DNA of 31,904 nt from CAZODA01 sp964578485. Its GTDB lineage: Bacteria > Bacteroidota > Bacteroidia > Bacteroidales > Marinilabiliaceae. The position numbers and the translations under genes were made by a program. This document shows positions 1 through 9,187 of this stretch, one piece after another; position 1 is the stretch's first letter, and each line of letters opens with the position of its first letter. Where the stretch lies: positions 1-31,904 of the forward strand of contig CAZODA010000037.1 in assembly GCA_964578485.1 (NCBI GenBank), in the 5' to 3' direction. The notes below the pieces were generated by a model. That model searched no databases. It was not told where the DNA came from and worked only from the letters and a program-made list of their open reading frames with translations.

Positions 1-1904
1 ATATTTTCCCATTTGCCATTTGCTATTTCAAAATTATACTTATCACTAAGCTCTTCATCAAGTAAAAACAAACTTTCAGCCCTTTCGGCAAAATCATTGG
101 CACTAATACGACCTTGTTTGGCATATACATTATTTTTTCCCGTTGCTATGTATATTTCAGCTACTCCTGCAGAAGCCTTAACCGGATATAATACAAGTTG
201 ATAAAATGCATCACGAGCTTCTTCGGGAATAGCATTTTCCAAATCCTCCGCTTTTTTCACTAAATCTTTCCATAACTCTAAAACCCTGTCTGCTTCGTTA
301 TAATTTACCACACTCATAACTTCAGGTAATTGAACCTCCGGTTTCCTCCAAAGATTATATTTGGGATATTTACTTAACAATTCAGCGATCTGTTCTGCAT
401 TTTTTTCTCCAAATATAGAAGTGGCCCATTGTACAGTATAATTCCATAAATCATCTTTACCAATTGCCTCGGGGTCCCACGCATATCGCATAATAAAGTC
501 GATAGGCAGCTCTTTTGGTTTAAGGTCGCCAACATTAACTACCCACAAACGATCAATACCGGATTGATATGCAAGGTTAAATTGTTCCCATAATTTTGGC
601 AAAGTAGTGGTATTTATCCAACGGTCATTCCACGGACCTCCATTCATATCTATATGATAATATAAACCAAGGCCTCCCGACCTGTTTTTCTCAATTTCCG
701 GTGCAGTTCGTCTTATATATCCCCAGTTATTATCGCAAAACATAAGCATAACATCATCAGGAACAGAAAACCCGGAATCATAATAGCGTTGGACTTCGGT
801 GAAGATTGCCCAAACTTGAGGAATTTCAGCAGGGTCTTTTGCAAATACCTCTTTAATTATTTGTCGTTGTCCGTCAACAACATCCTTTAGAACCCTGATA
901 TTTTCCTCATCACCTTCTTCACTCAATGCCACATCGCCATCGCCACGCATTCCAATTGTAATCATGTTCTCAAAGTTTTTATTTCTCTCCATTCCTTCCC
1001 TGAAAAACTTATCCAAACCTTCTTTATTTTCTTTATAATCCCAAGCTCCCACTTCATTTCTCCGTCGGGTATATTCATTATGAGCACGCATCATAGGCTC
1101 GTGATGAGACGTTCCCATCACAATACCATATTCATCAGCTAAAAAAGGATTCATTGGATCATCCTCATTAAATGCAGCACTCCACATTGCAGGCCACAAG
1201 TAATTAGCCTTTAAACGCAGCAATAGCTCAAACAAATGAGTGTACATTTTGCTGTTAAATCCTCCAAATTTAGCATGAGTCCAACCACCAAAAGAAGGCC
1301 ATTCATCGTTTATAAAAATACCACGATATTTAACCTTAGGAGAAGGTTGAATATATATGCCACTTTTAACATATATTTCAGAGTTTGTTTTTACCGGGAC
1401 ATCAGCCCAATAATACCATGGAGAAACCCCAATTTGTTCCGACAAATCATAAATTCCATATATAGTCCCCCTTTTATCACTACCTGCAATAATTAAATTT
1501 CCTTCAACAGTTGTAATTATAAAAGATTCCCATTGGCCTTTAACTTCAGAAACATCGATTTTATTCTGTTCTATTAAACTATCGATTATTGGACTTTTTC
1601 CAATAGTTCCGGCAATAATGAAATTTTCTTTAAGCGAACCATCTATTTGAAAGGTAACTTTATTGCCACTTACTTTTTCAATATCTAAGGCCAAATCCTG
1701 AGCAGCTCTTATTACACCCTTCCAATCTTGAGACGAAACAACAATAGAAGCAGCTGACAAATTATCAGAAACAACAAATTCATCATTTTCTTTAGAAAAA
1801 GATATATAAGATGAACTTGGTAAATAACTGACAGAGACATTTGAAGAAAAACTCTCAATAAAAAAAGGAAAGCAAAAAAACAAAATAAATTTCAACAACC
1901 TCAT
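1..1904 (-). CDS. GH115 xylan alpha-1,2-glucuronidase, 3' end beyond window
   Basis: The reading frame opens at an ATG (1904-1902) and stays open for about 634 codons to the window edge, so the C-terminal part is missing; GH115 enzymes are usually about 850-970 residues. The N-terminus MRLLKFILFFCFPFFIESFS is a signal peptide, placing the enzyme in the periplasm or outer membrane. Recognisable GH115 stretches include SPWYYWADVPVK, FINDEWPSFGGWTHAKFGG, LRLKANYLWPAMW, MGTSHHEPMMRAHNEY, ITIGMRGDGDVAL and YYHIDMNGGPWNDRWINTT. The family removes alpha-1,2-linked (4-O-methyl)glucuronic acid from internal xylose units of xylan. It follows the esterase gene on the same strand after a 316-bp gap that contains hairpins, so it may have its own promoter or receive only read-through. 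The family call is firm; the exact substrate is inferred from the family. Confidence 0.93.
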   Translation of the reverse strand, partial: MRLLKFILFFCFPFFIESFSSNVSVSYLPSSSYISFSKENDEFVVSDNLSAASIVVSSQDWKGVIRAAQDLALDIEKVSGNKVTFQIDGSLKENFIIAGTIGKSPIIDSLIEQNKIDVSEVKGQWESFIITTVEGNLIIAGSDKRGTIYGIYDLSEQIGVSPWYYWADVPVKTNSEIYVKSGIYIQPSPKVKYRGIFINDEWPSFGGWTHAKFGGFNSKMYTHLFELLLRLKANYLWPAMWSAAFNEDDPMNPFLADEYGIVMGTSHHEPMMRAHNEYTRRRNEVGAWDYKENKEGLDKFFREGMERNKNFENMITIGMRGDGDVALSEEGDEENIRVLKDVVDGQRQIIKEVFAKDPAEIPQVWAIFTEVQRYYDSGFSVPDDVMLMFCDNNWGYIRRTAPEIEKNRSGGLGLYYHIDMNGGPWNDRWINTTTLPKLWEQFNLAYQSGIDRLWVVNVGDLKPKELPIDFIMRYAWDPEAIGKDDLWNYTVQWATSIFGEKNAEQIAELLSKYPKYNLWRKPEVQLPEVMSVVNYNEADRVLELWKDLVKKAEDLENAIPEEARDAFYQLVLYPVKASAGVAEIYIATGKNNVYAKQGRISANDFAERAESLFLLDEELSDKYNFEIANGKWEN

Positions 1905-2220
1905 AATATTAAACTTAAATATTTATAACAGCTTGCAAGTAACTTGTTTTTAAATTTTTTAATAAGTATCGGAAATATTTAAAACATTAATATTCAAAAA
2001 TAGCTTTTTTTAAAAAGCTAAATTTTGAATCCCCTTTTTATATAGTCAGTCTGTGATAATTAAAAGTTAAACTTTAAGGATTCTTTTTTACTAAGTAGTT
2101 GTTACTAAAAAAGTTAGTCGAAGGCATTTTATAAAGAATAAAGATATTATCCTTTTCCATTTGGTTCTAATGAACCAAATGGAAAAGGATAATATCAATC
2201 GAATAGTATTATTTTTTTAT
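1905..2220. other. intergenic gap between esterase and GH115 genes
   Basis: No coding sequence is visible. The gap contains an imperfect AT-rich inverted repeat around 1992-2030 (core TAGCTTTTT/AAAAAGCTA at 2001-2020) and the perfect 25-bp hairpin listed separately. I could not find a good TAnnTTTG promoter for the GH115 gene on the minus strand. Confidence 0.6.
2143..2196 (-). terminator. perfect 25-bp inverted repeat, probable terminator of the esterase transcript
   Basis: Arms 2143-2167 and 2172-2196 are perfect reverse complements separated by the 4-nt loop TAAT. On the minus strand the hairpin begins 24 nt after the esterase stop codon and is followed by the T-rich run TTTATTCTTTAT, as in a Rho-independent terminator. 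The arms are longer and less GC-rich than usual, so an mRNA-stabilising or processing hairpin between the esterase and GH115 genes is an alternative. Confidence 0.6.
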
Positions 2221-3432
2221 CTATTTAAACAAAAGGGGTGCAAATTCATACAATGATCTTCTCCATGTTAACCATTCATGTGCCGACCCCGGAGATTCAT
2301 AATAAACAACATTTTCCAATCCTTTTGCTTTAAGGGCATTGGCAAAAGCTTTTACTCTCTCAGGATTTTCTTCAGATCCGATGCTCAAAAACATTAGGTT
2401 TACATTTTTATTAAATTTTTGTGCATCATTAAAGATACCATCATATAAGACATCTATTTGTTCAACGGATCCTGCTCCACCACTAAAGCCTCCTAAGTAT
2501 GCGAATTTATCAAGGTTTGGCATAACTGCTTGAAAAGTGTGTCCACCCCCCATTGACAATCCGGCCATAGCCCTATTTTCTCTGTCTGTTTTAGTTCGGA
2601 AAGACGCATCAATCATAGGAACAATTTCTTTAACAAGTAGTTCAGGAAACAATCCCATAAAGCGCATACTAGGTGCGGGTCTTTCTCTTCTTTCGCTAGC
2701 TGCAGGTCTGGCGGGTGCAGCAGCTCCAGCAAGGAAAGCATTCATTTCAGGATTGTCAGGTCTTTGTATCTGTTGGGCACCCGGAAGAACGGCATAGCCA
2801 CGATCCATCACTATTATCATTGGCACAGCCTTTCCTTCAGCTATAAGATTATCCATGATATTTCCCATTCTCCCTTGAAATACCCAGCCTGTTTCATCTT
2901 CTCCACCTCCATGTTGCAGATATAGCACGGGGAAACGTTGATTCAAATCTTTTTCATACTGTGGTGGAGTATAAACATAACACATCCTCCATGTCTGAGT
3001 CATTTCAGACCAGTATTTTTTCATACGAATTTCACCATGGGGTACATCTTGAATTTTGTCATATTCAAGGCCTTCAGGAATTTCTATTGCGCTTACCCAT
3101 TTACTCATTCCAAAATAGGATTTTGTTGCAGGATCAGCAACATATACACTATCAATTATTAACTGATAATAGTGAAAACCAACAGCTTCCGGTCTAGGCG
3201 AAACATAGGTCCAGTATCCATCAGCTTCACGCGTCATAGGACCTCGAAAACTTATTCCCACCTCTTTTGCATAAGGTGCATACACTCTGAAGTAAGTGTT
3301 TCCTTCAGCATCAACTCTAGGCCATTGAGCTCCATCAAGATTATGCTCATTAGGAAAAGTTCCTTCAGGAAATCCTTGTGCAAATAAAATCGGTGACACG
3401 ATTAATAATGCAACAACAAAAAAATTTCTCAT
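2221..3432 (-). CDS. secreted CE1-type carbohydrate esterase with N-terminal CBM48-like domain (paralogue 1)
   Basis: This is a 403-residue protein with a signal peptide (about residues 1-19, ending FAQ). Residues about 25-125 resemble the Ig-like/CBM48-type domain (AEGNTYFRVYAPYAKEV) found in front of many Bacteroidota feruloyl and acetyl-xylan esterases. Residues about 150-403 are an alpha/beta hydrolase of the esterase D/CE1 type: PVLYLQHGGGEDETGW, nucleophile Ser293 in GLSMGG, and catalytic His385 in SAHEWLTWRR. It probably removes ferulate or acetate from xylan. It lies 39 bp after susD on the same strand, so it is likely in the susCD operon. A segment rich in Ala, Pro and Arg at about residues 221-258 is absent from the paralogue at 17853-19001. 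Acyl specificity cannot be read from the sequence. Confidence 0.9.
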   Translation of the reverse strand: MRNFFVVALLIVSPILFAQGFPEGTFPNEHNLDGAQWPRVDAEGNTYFRVYAPYAKEVGISFRGPMTREADGYWTYVSPRPEAVGFHYYQLIIDSVYVADPATKSYFGMSKWVSAIEIPEGLEYDKIQDVPHGEIRMKKYWSEMTQTWRMCYVYTPPQYEKDLNQRFPVLYLQHGGGEDETGWVFQGRMGNIMDNLIAEGKAVPMIIVMDRGYAVLPGAQQIQRPDNPEMNAFLAGAAAPARPAASERRERPAPSMRFMGLFPELLVKEIVPMIDASFRTKTDRENRAMAGLSMGGGHTFQAVMPNLDKFAYLGGFSGGAGSVEQIDVLYDGIFNDAQKFNKNVNLMFLSIGSEENPERVKAFANALKAKGLENVVYYESPGSAHEWLTWRRSLYEFAPLLFK

Positions 3433-3471
3433 ATTAGATAATATTAAAATTATTTAAACACCAATCCTTGT

Positions 3472-5148
3472 TTACCACCCTGGGTTTTGTTTCAAATTAG
3501 GATTGATAGAAATCACATCATATGGATATGGGAAATACTCATGTTTTCCGGCTTTAAAACCAACCTCTTTACCTTCATTAGGTTCTGAATAGGTAACATA
3601 TCCTCGATGTTCAGGCTCATCAAGTGTAAAAAATGCATCTTTCAATGATGGTATATTTTTACCTGCATTTTTAACTTTTTCAAGTTCTCCCCAACGCTTC
3701 ATATCGATCCATCTTGATCCTTCCATCCACAGTTCATAATTTCTTTCTCTTTTCACATCTTCCAAAGTTAGTGCACTACTAACATAATTTGAACCTGCAC
3801 GCTCCTGTACATTTTTCAGGCTCTGAAGTCCAAGTCCGTCATCGTCACTTGTATTGGCACAAGCTTCAGCATACATAAGAAGAACATCAGCATATCTAAC
3901 AAGAATAAAATTGTTAAATCTATACGAATTTATTGTACGATCTTCAGCTATACCAATATGTTTTTTCTGTAAATATCCACACTGTCCATACAACCCATCA
4001 GGATTACTTATCCCTCTATTAGGATCTTTTAGTTTTTCTTCTTTTGTAGTTGCTTCTTCATCGCTAAGCCATTCCAATTCCGTAAGGAATTCTTCATAAT
4101 TAATAATAGTAGCTTTTCTGCGGTATGAATCTCCATCATTATCAACAAATTCATTTGCAAATTCTTCTTCTATTGCAAGTCCGCCCCATCCTTGGTCAGC
4201 CATATACAAAGGAGTACCGGCTAAACGAGAGGTTCTCCATCCCCAAATATTCAATTCCATCCATGTTGAACGCTGGATTTTTCCGGACCAATCGCCAATA
4301 CCAGGATTGTTTATTAAATTTAGCTCAAACACTTTCTCTTCACAACCATCACCTGAAAGATGGAAAAGATCGGCAAATCTTTCGCCGGATACTAATTCAT
4401 ATTTCCCTGAGTTAATAACATTTTTTAAAGCCGACTTTGCACCTGCATAATCCCCGGCATAAAGAAGAGCTTTACCTTGAACTGTATTTGCAAAACCTTT
4501 AGTGACTTTTACAGAACCATCTTTGTCTTGCGGATCTTTACGTTCATCAAGATAAGAAAGAGCCTCAGCACACTCATTGGCGCACCAACGAAGCAGATCT
4601 TTATGATCACCTTCATAATTAGAAGGTTTATCGGTACTTTGTAATAAGTGATCTACCAAGGGGGGATTTCCCCAAGCCATTGCAGCCATCATGTGGCACC
4701 ATGCACGTATTACTCTTGCTTCGGAAATACAACGATCTTTTACCGGGCTTTCTCCATATTCGAAATTATCAATTACAAGATTTGAATAATAAATTACAAA
4801 ATAAAATCTCTTGTACATTTCTCTAATAACTTCGTTTTGTGAATCATAACGAAACTCATTAATGCTCGCAAATTGATCATTATCACCATAAAACTCACCT
4901 GCCGCCAGAACATTGTCAGCACAATAGTTAAAGAGCATATTATAAGGAACATAAATACCGGCATTACCACCAATATTTGTAATAAAGTTGGCATACAAAG
5001 AAACAAGTGCAGATTCAGCATCTTCATCAGTATGATAAAATGAGTCGATACTGATAACGCCCTTTTGTGGAATATCTAAATTATCCTCACTACAAGCCGC
5101 TAATAATGCAACTGCACTAAATAATAAAGGAATTATATATTTTTTCAT
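3472..5148 (-). CDS. SusD/RagB-family glycan-binding outer-membrane lipoprotein
   Basis: This is a 558-residue lipoprotein with signal peptide MKKYIIPLLFSAVALLAACS and lipidated Cys19. The SusD fold is shown by the N-terminal stretch QKGVISIDSFYHTDEDAESAL, the helical TPR-like region (CHMMAAMAWGNPPLVDHLL, GKALLYAGDYAGAKSALK), ILVRYADVLLMYAEACAN, RNYELWMEGSRWIDMKRWGEL, and the typical C-terminus INPNLKQNPGW. SusD proteins cap the SusC barrel and bind oligosaccharides at the cell surface. The gene begins 16 bp after the susC stop, so the two are co-transcribed and form one import complex. Ligand identity (xylan oligosaccharides) is inferred from the neighbouring GH115 and esterase genes. Confidence 0.95.
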   Translation of the reverse strand: MKKYIIPLLFSAVALLAACSEDNLDIPQKGVISIDSFYHTDEDAESALVSLYANFITNIGGNAGIYVPYNMLFNYCADNVLAAGEFYGDNDQFASINEFRYDSQNEVIREMYKRFYFVIYYSNLVIDNFEYGESPVKDRCISEARVIRAWCHMMAAMAWGNPPLVDHLLQSTDKPSNYEGDHKDLLRWCANECAEALSYLDERKDPQDKDGSVKVTKGFANTVQGKALLYAGDYAGAKSALKNVINSGKYELVSGERFADLFHLSGDGCEEKVFELNLINNPGIGDWSGKIQRSTWMELNIWGWRTSRLAGTPLYMADQGWGGLAIEEEFANEFVDNDGDSYRRKATIINYEEFLTELEWLSDEEATTKEEKLKDPNRGISNPDGLYGQCGYLQKKHIGIAEDRTINSYRFNNFILVRYADVLLMYAEACANTSDDDGLGLQSLKNVQERAGSNYVSSALTLEDVKRERNYELWMEGSRWIDMKRWGELEKVKNAGKNIPSLKDAFFTLDEPEHRGYVTYSEPNEGKEVGFKAGKHEYFPYPYDVISINPNLKQNPGW

Positions 5149-5164
5149 ATCGTAATATATTGAT

Positions 5165-8100
5165 TTAGAATGTTAAATTAAGACCAAAAATAACCTTTTT
5201 TGACTGAGGATAAGTACCATTGTCGTAACCTGCACGTTCTGCAGAAGTACTAACGGTAGCTGTTTCCGGATCACAACCGGGATATTTTGTAAACACAAAG
5301 AAATCATCAAGTGAAACATAACATCTTAATCTATTTATAAATGCCTGTTTGGTGATAAATTCAGGAATGGTATATCCTAATTGTATCTGTTTAATTTTAA
5401 AATAGGCACCGCTAAATACTGATGCTGATGATCCCCAGAAATGCCAATCATTTGCTACTGCTTTAGGATCGGGCATTGAAGCATTTTTATTTTCAGCTGT
5501 CCATGCGTTATCATAATAATATTTCAATGAGTTTCTCATGGGAGTATCGGCGCGGTATAAAACAGCAAAAATGTCATTACCACCTACACCACTACCAAAT
5601 ATGTTTAAATCAAAACCCTTATATTCAAGATTTACATTAATACCATAAGTATAATCAGGAATTGATTTACCTATATATGTCATATCTCCATCAGAAATAA
5701 CACCATCTTCATTAATATCCGTTATAATAGCTTCGCCGGTTTCAGGATTAACACCTTCATAATTATATCCTCTAAAATACCAAATTGGCTGTCCTTCCTC
5801 AAAAGCTGAACGAACAGGATTATTTGTTCCATCAACTCCTCCTGGTGCTGCCTCAAGTCTGTCAATAGAAGAGTCTAAATAAGTAACCTCGTTATGAAGG
5901 GTAGAAAAGTTGGCACTTATTTGATAGTTAAAATCTCTTCCTATTTTTTCTCTCCACAACACTTCAAATTCTAACCCTCTGTTTAGAACTGAGCCTGCAT
6001 TAACTGTAGTAGATGAAACACCTAATTCGGGAACAGGATTTATACCTACAAGAAGGTCCTTTGTTTGCTTATTATAATAATCGGCTGTTAATGATAATTT
6101 ACTGCTAAAAAACCTCATGTCTAGGCCAATATCATATTGTTCAGAAGTTTCCCACGTCAAATCTCTGTTTGGAAGCCCTGAAGGTCTGGAACCGTATGAT
6201 GGTGCAATATTATCAACTCCGTATTGATACCATTCGCTATTATAGGCAATTGTAGCATTATACCTATAATTGTTAAGGACATTAATATTACCATTTTGTC
6301 CCCAGGAAGCACGAAGTTTCAAGAAAGTAAGTATATTAGCATGAAGGATATCTTCAAAAAACTTCTCATTACTAATTGTCCAACTTCCCGAAAAAGAAGG
6401 GAAATATCCCCATCTGTTCTCCTTTGCCAATTTTGATGAATCAAATGCATCGGCACGAAAGTTTGCTTGAACATGGTATCTGTTGTCATAGGAATAAACA
6501 AGTCGTCCAAAATAGGATAATTGAGTAGCTCTACCCGGACTGTTTCCATAACTTTTTACAGTTTTCTCCTGTCCATCAACAACATTACTTTTCACATAAT
6601 TAAGATATCGGAAATTTTCTTCATATCCTGTTAAAATATCAGGTCCTGTTGCGCTTCCATTAACATTGTCGCTACGACTTTCGGTAAAAGACATACCGGC
6701 CATTGCTGTTATTCCGTGTTTATCAATGTTAAGGTTGTAATTAGCAAAATTCTCCCATTGATAATACTTACTGGTATTAGCAGCAGCAGAAATATTGTAA
6801 TCATCAGTTTTTGCCTGAGGTGTGGCATAATATGGAGTACTATATCTATGCGAATTACTATGAGCTACTCTATAACCAAAACGCGAGGTAACAACAAGCC
6901 CTTTAACAGGTTTTAAGTTTCCATACAATACTCCACGTAAAGAAACACCTTCATTTGTAGAGTCTACAAGATCTCTTTGAAGAAGCGGGTTTCCACTATC
7001 GTCGGTCATATATTTGGAAGTAGCATAATACAACCCATTTTCAGGGTTCTTAAGGATGTTTTTACCTTGATCATAAGCAGCCTTCATTGTTTGGGCAAAC
7101 TCCTCAGGATTGGCATAATAAACAGGAGTTAATGGATCAAGTGTAAGAGCTGAATTCATCAAGGATCCATATTGTGACATATGAGGCACAGATTTAACAG
7201 ACCAATCCTCAATAGAATTGTTTGTTCCAATCTGCAGCCAGCTTTTCACATTATAATTGGCATTAATCTGTGCAGTAAGACGTTTGTAAACATCCTTATC
7301 ACCTTTTACTATTCCATCGTTGTTAACGTAATTGACTGAAGTGAAAAAACTACCAAGATCACTTCCATTTTGAAAAGTAATGGAATGTTTTTGACTCCAT
7401 GAAGGCTCAAAGGTCTCATCAAACCAATTTGTATCAGTACCATCATAATTGTTTGCAGATAATTGCGATTCGATAGGGAGTCCCGACATTTTTTTATACT
7501 CAATAAAATCCTCAGCTCCAAAGATTTTTGGATATTGAGCCAATTCTTGTCTAATAAAGCTAACATCATAAGTAATATTATTGTTGCTTTTAGCTCCACT
7601 TTTTGTAGTTACCAATACAACTCCATTTCCTGCCTCGGCACCATAAATAGCTGCTGATGCGGCATCTTTCAAAACTTCAATTGATTCAATCATCGATGGA
7701 TCAAGATATTGGATATTATCGACTTTAAGTCCGTCAACAATAAGCAAAGGCCCAATATTACCCGAGTTTGAAGAAAAACCTCTTACTCGAATACTTGCTC
7801 CCTGACCGGGCGCACCTGAATTAGATAATACCTGCACCCCTGAAGCCCGTCCTTGAAGGGCAGCTGCAGCATCAGTAGTAGCAATATTTTGAAGAGCTTC
7901 AGCTTTTACTGAAGCAATGGCACCTGAAACATCACTTTTCTTCATTGTACCATAACCAACCACCACTATTTCATCAAGGTCGGTCAATTCATCAGCCAAA
8001 ACAACAGAAATGAAAGTCTGACTGCCAACAACTATTTCGCTAGTTTTCATACCAACAAAAGAAAACACCAAAACTGATTCCGGACCGGATACTGTTAAAT

Positions 8101-8281
8101 TATAATTTCCGTCTAAATCAGAAACAACTCCATTAGTAGTCCCTTTTTCCAAGATAGCAGCTCCGGGAATTGGATCTCCATAGCTATCTGAAACATTACC
8201 TCTGACTTGAACCTGTGCATAGGTGGCAATGCTAAGGATTAAACTAAAAATTAAAATTAAAACTCTTTTTTTCATAGACAT
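5165..8281 (-). CDS. SusC/RagA-family TonB-dependent outer-membrane transporter
   Basis: This 1038-residue protein has a signal peptide (about residues 1-22). It is followed by a carboxypeptidase-regulatory-like domain (about 23-100, VRGNVSDSYGDPIPGAAILE), the TonB-box region with the hallmark DEIVVVGYGTMKKSDVSGAI (103-121), a plug domain (SGAPGQGASIRVRG, PLLIVDGLKV, IESIEVLKDAASAAIYG), and a long beta-barrel ending in the aromatic residue of GLNLTF. With SusD it imports oligosaccharides using TonB energy. ATG codons at 8281 and 8275 are both possible starts. The 5' region is long (probable start of transcription near 8444) and holds the candidate operator at 8500-8511, so expression is probably controlled by the adjacent HTCS. 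Confidence 0.96.
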   Translation of the reverse strand: MSMKKRVLILIFSLILSIATYAQVQVRGNVSDSYGDPIPGAAILEKGTTNGVVSDLDGNYNLTVSGPESVLVFSFVGMKTSEIVVGSQTFISVVLADELTDLDEIVVVGYGTMKKSDVSGAIASVKAEALQNIATTDAAAALQGRASGVQVLSNSGAPGQGASIRVRGFSSNSGNIGPLLIVDGLKVDNIQYLDPSMIESIEVLKDAASAAIYGAEAGNGVVLVTTKSGAKSNNNITYDVSFIRQELAQYPKIFGAEDFIEYKKMSGLPIESQLSANNYDGTDTNWFDETFEPSWSQKHSITFQNGSDLGSFFTSVNYVNNDGIVKGDKDVYKRLTAQINANYNVKSWLQIGTNNSIEDWSVKSVPHMSQYGSLMNSALTLDPLTPVYYANPEEFAQTMKAAYDQGKNILKNPENGLYYATSKYMTDDSGNPLLQRDLVDSTNEGVSLRGVLYGNLKPVKGLVVTSRFGYRVAHSNSHRYSTPYYATPQAKTDDYNISAAANTSKYYQWENFANYNLNIDKHGITAMAGMSFTESRSDNVNGSATGPDILTGYEENFRYLNYVKSNVVDGQEKTVKSYGNSPGRATQLSYFGRLVYSYDNRYHVQANFRADAFDSSKLAKENRWGYFPSFSGSWTISNEKFFEDILHANILTFLKLRASWGQNGNINVLNNYRYNATIAYNSEWYQYGVDNIAPSYGSRPSGLPNRDLTWETSEQYDIGLDMRFFSSKLSLTADYYNKQTKDLLVGINPVPELGVSSTTVNAGSVLNRGLEFEVLWREKIGRDFNYQISANFSTLHNEVTYLDSSIDRLEAAPGGVDGTNNPVRSAFEEGQPIWYFRGYNYEGVNPETGEAIITDINEDGVISDGDMTYIGKSIPDYTYGINVNLEYKGFDLNIFGSGVGGNDIFAVLYRADTPMRNSLKYYYDNAWTAENKNASMPDPKAVANDWHFWGSSASVFSGAYFKIKQIQLGYTIPEFITKQAFINRLRCYVSLDDFFVFTKYPGCDPETATVSTSAERAGYDNGTYPQSKKVIFGLNLTF

Positions 8282-8450
8282 AGGTTAAAAAAAATAAAAA
8301 TTCAAAAAAAATAAAATGAAACAATAAAAAATGATATTAGTAAAGCTTCTACTTGAAACTTCCCTGTCAACAACGCACATAAGAAAAAACTCATTTTTCC
8401 TAAGTGGTAAAAGAAAAAGCAGTTATGTTTTAATTAAATAACTGACTAAT

Positions 8451-8458
8451 CAAAAGTA
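8451..8458 (-). promoter_or_regulatory. putative -7 promoter element of the susC operon
   Basis: The minus strand reads TACTTTTG, a full match to the Bacteroidota -7 consensus TAnnTTTG. The -33 position, 19 nt further upstream, is weak (only CTT). A weak -33 fits an activator-dependent promoter. It implies a leader of about 160 nt before the susC start. Confidence 0.45.
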
Positions 8459-8499
8459 TCCGAAGAAGAAAATTTTAAAGATTATTAATCTTTTGTTTT

Positions 8500-8511
8500 G
8501 GTGGATTATTT
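8500..8511 (-). promoter_or_regulatory. candidate HTCS operator upstream of susC
   Basis: The minus strand reads AAATAATCCACC. The core AATCCACC recurs twice in the HTCS-GH43 divergent region (13468-13479 and 13528-13536). The site ends 41 nt before the putative -7 element; the GH43 copy ends 40 nt before its -7 element. Function as the HTCS AraC-domain binding site is inferred from this shared placement. Confidence 0.4.
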
Positions 8512-8683
8512 CAAAGAAACAAGATTTGTCCGCATTAAAACAAAAACCATCTACTTGAAAAAATCTGTTTGATGGAAATACAAGAAACATTTTAGGTTTT
8601 TTTATATAAAAACTGTGAAATTTATAATTCAAAGTGATTAGCAATGAGTTCCGAGTTATCAGTTATCAATGAACAGTGTGGAG

Positions 8684-8753
8684 GTTGAGAAAGGTTGAGA
8701 AGCGTTGAGAAGCGTTGAGAAACGTTGAGGTAAGTTGAGAATCGTTGATAGCA
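8684..8753. repeat. seven-copy 10-bp tandem repeat
   Basis: Units start at 8684, 8694, 8704, 8714, 8724, 8734 and 8744, exactly 10 bp apart, with the core GTTGAGA followed by variable AAG, AGC, AAC or ATC. The fifth and seventh units are degenerate (GTTGAGGTAA and GTTGATAGCA). It lies about 175 bp upstream of the candidate susC operator, within repeat array 1. Confidence 0.8.
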
Positions 8754-8825
8754 GCGGAATCCGGCAGATCGCAGATAAACTTATATGGCAGGAAAATTTG
8801 ATACATTAATATTTTAACCACCTCT

Positions 8826-8867
8826 CCCGTATCCCGCTCACGCGGTATTCGGGATTTCGCTGCGCTC
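8826..8867. repeat. 42-bp interspersed module, copy 1
   Basis: This block starts CCCGTATCCCGCTCACGCGG and ends with GCTGCGCTC. It matches 22239-22280 over the same length with two mismatches. An internal inverted repeat pairs the left CCCG(T)AT arm with a GGG-containing right arm. Confidence 0.8.
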
Positions 8868-9187
8868 CACTGCCAAGCATTTTTTTCAACCAAAAACATA
8901 ATTTCAAATTGTGCTTGGCGTGCTCCTCCTTGAAAAAAGGAGGAGAGTTTTTCATTGTTTACTGATGACTGAACGCCTACCGACGATAGTCAGTATGCGC
9001 TAAAAGGGAAGAGTTTCAAGTTCGAGGAACAGGAATCAGGAATCAGTAAAAATTCGTAATTCGTAATTGAAGACTCTAAACCTGTTTAGTGTTTGCTGAT
9101 AACCGATCACTGATGATTGTTTACTGATCATTGATGACTGATTACTGATCATTGTTTACTAATGACTGAAGATGTTTCGGGTCTATT

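Larger units (their letters stand above)
8641..9180. repeat. interspersed repeat array 1, between HTCS and susC
   Basis: No convincing gene is present. The array contains seven 10-bp tandem units (8684-8753), the 42-bp CCCGTATCCCGCTCACGCGG module (8826-8867), a CTCCTCCTT/AAGGAGGAG hairpin (about 8923-8945), the word TGTTTACTGATGACT (8956-8970), a tandem ATTCGTAATTCGTAATT word near 9050-9068, and many degenerate copies of TGATnACTGAT from 9090 to 9170. It begins about 10 bp after the HTCS stop codon. The same words occur in the arrays at 19320, 21895 and 29470. Confidence 0.75.

Noticed and set aside
8684..8753. Possible CRISPR array
   Set aside because: The units are 10 bp with no unique spacers, so this is a simple tandem repeat.
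8666..8899. 77-codon minus-strand open frame
   Set aside because: It is made entirely of repeat array 1 sequence (tandem repeat and 42-bp module) and has no ribosome site or recognisable product.
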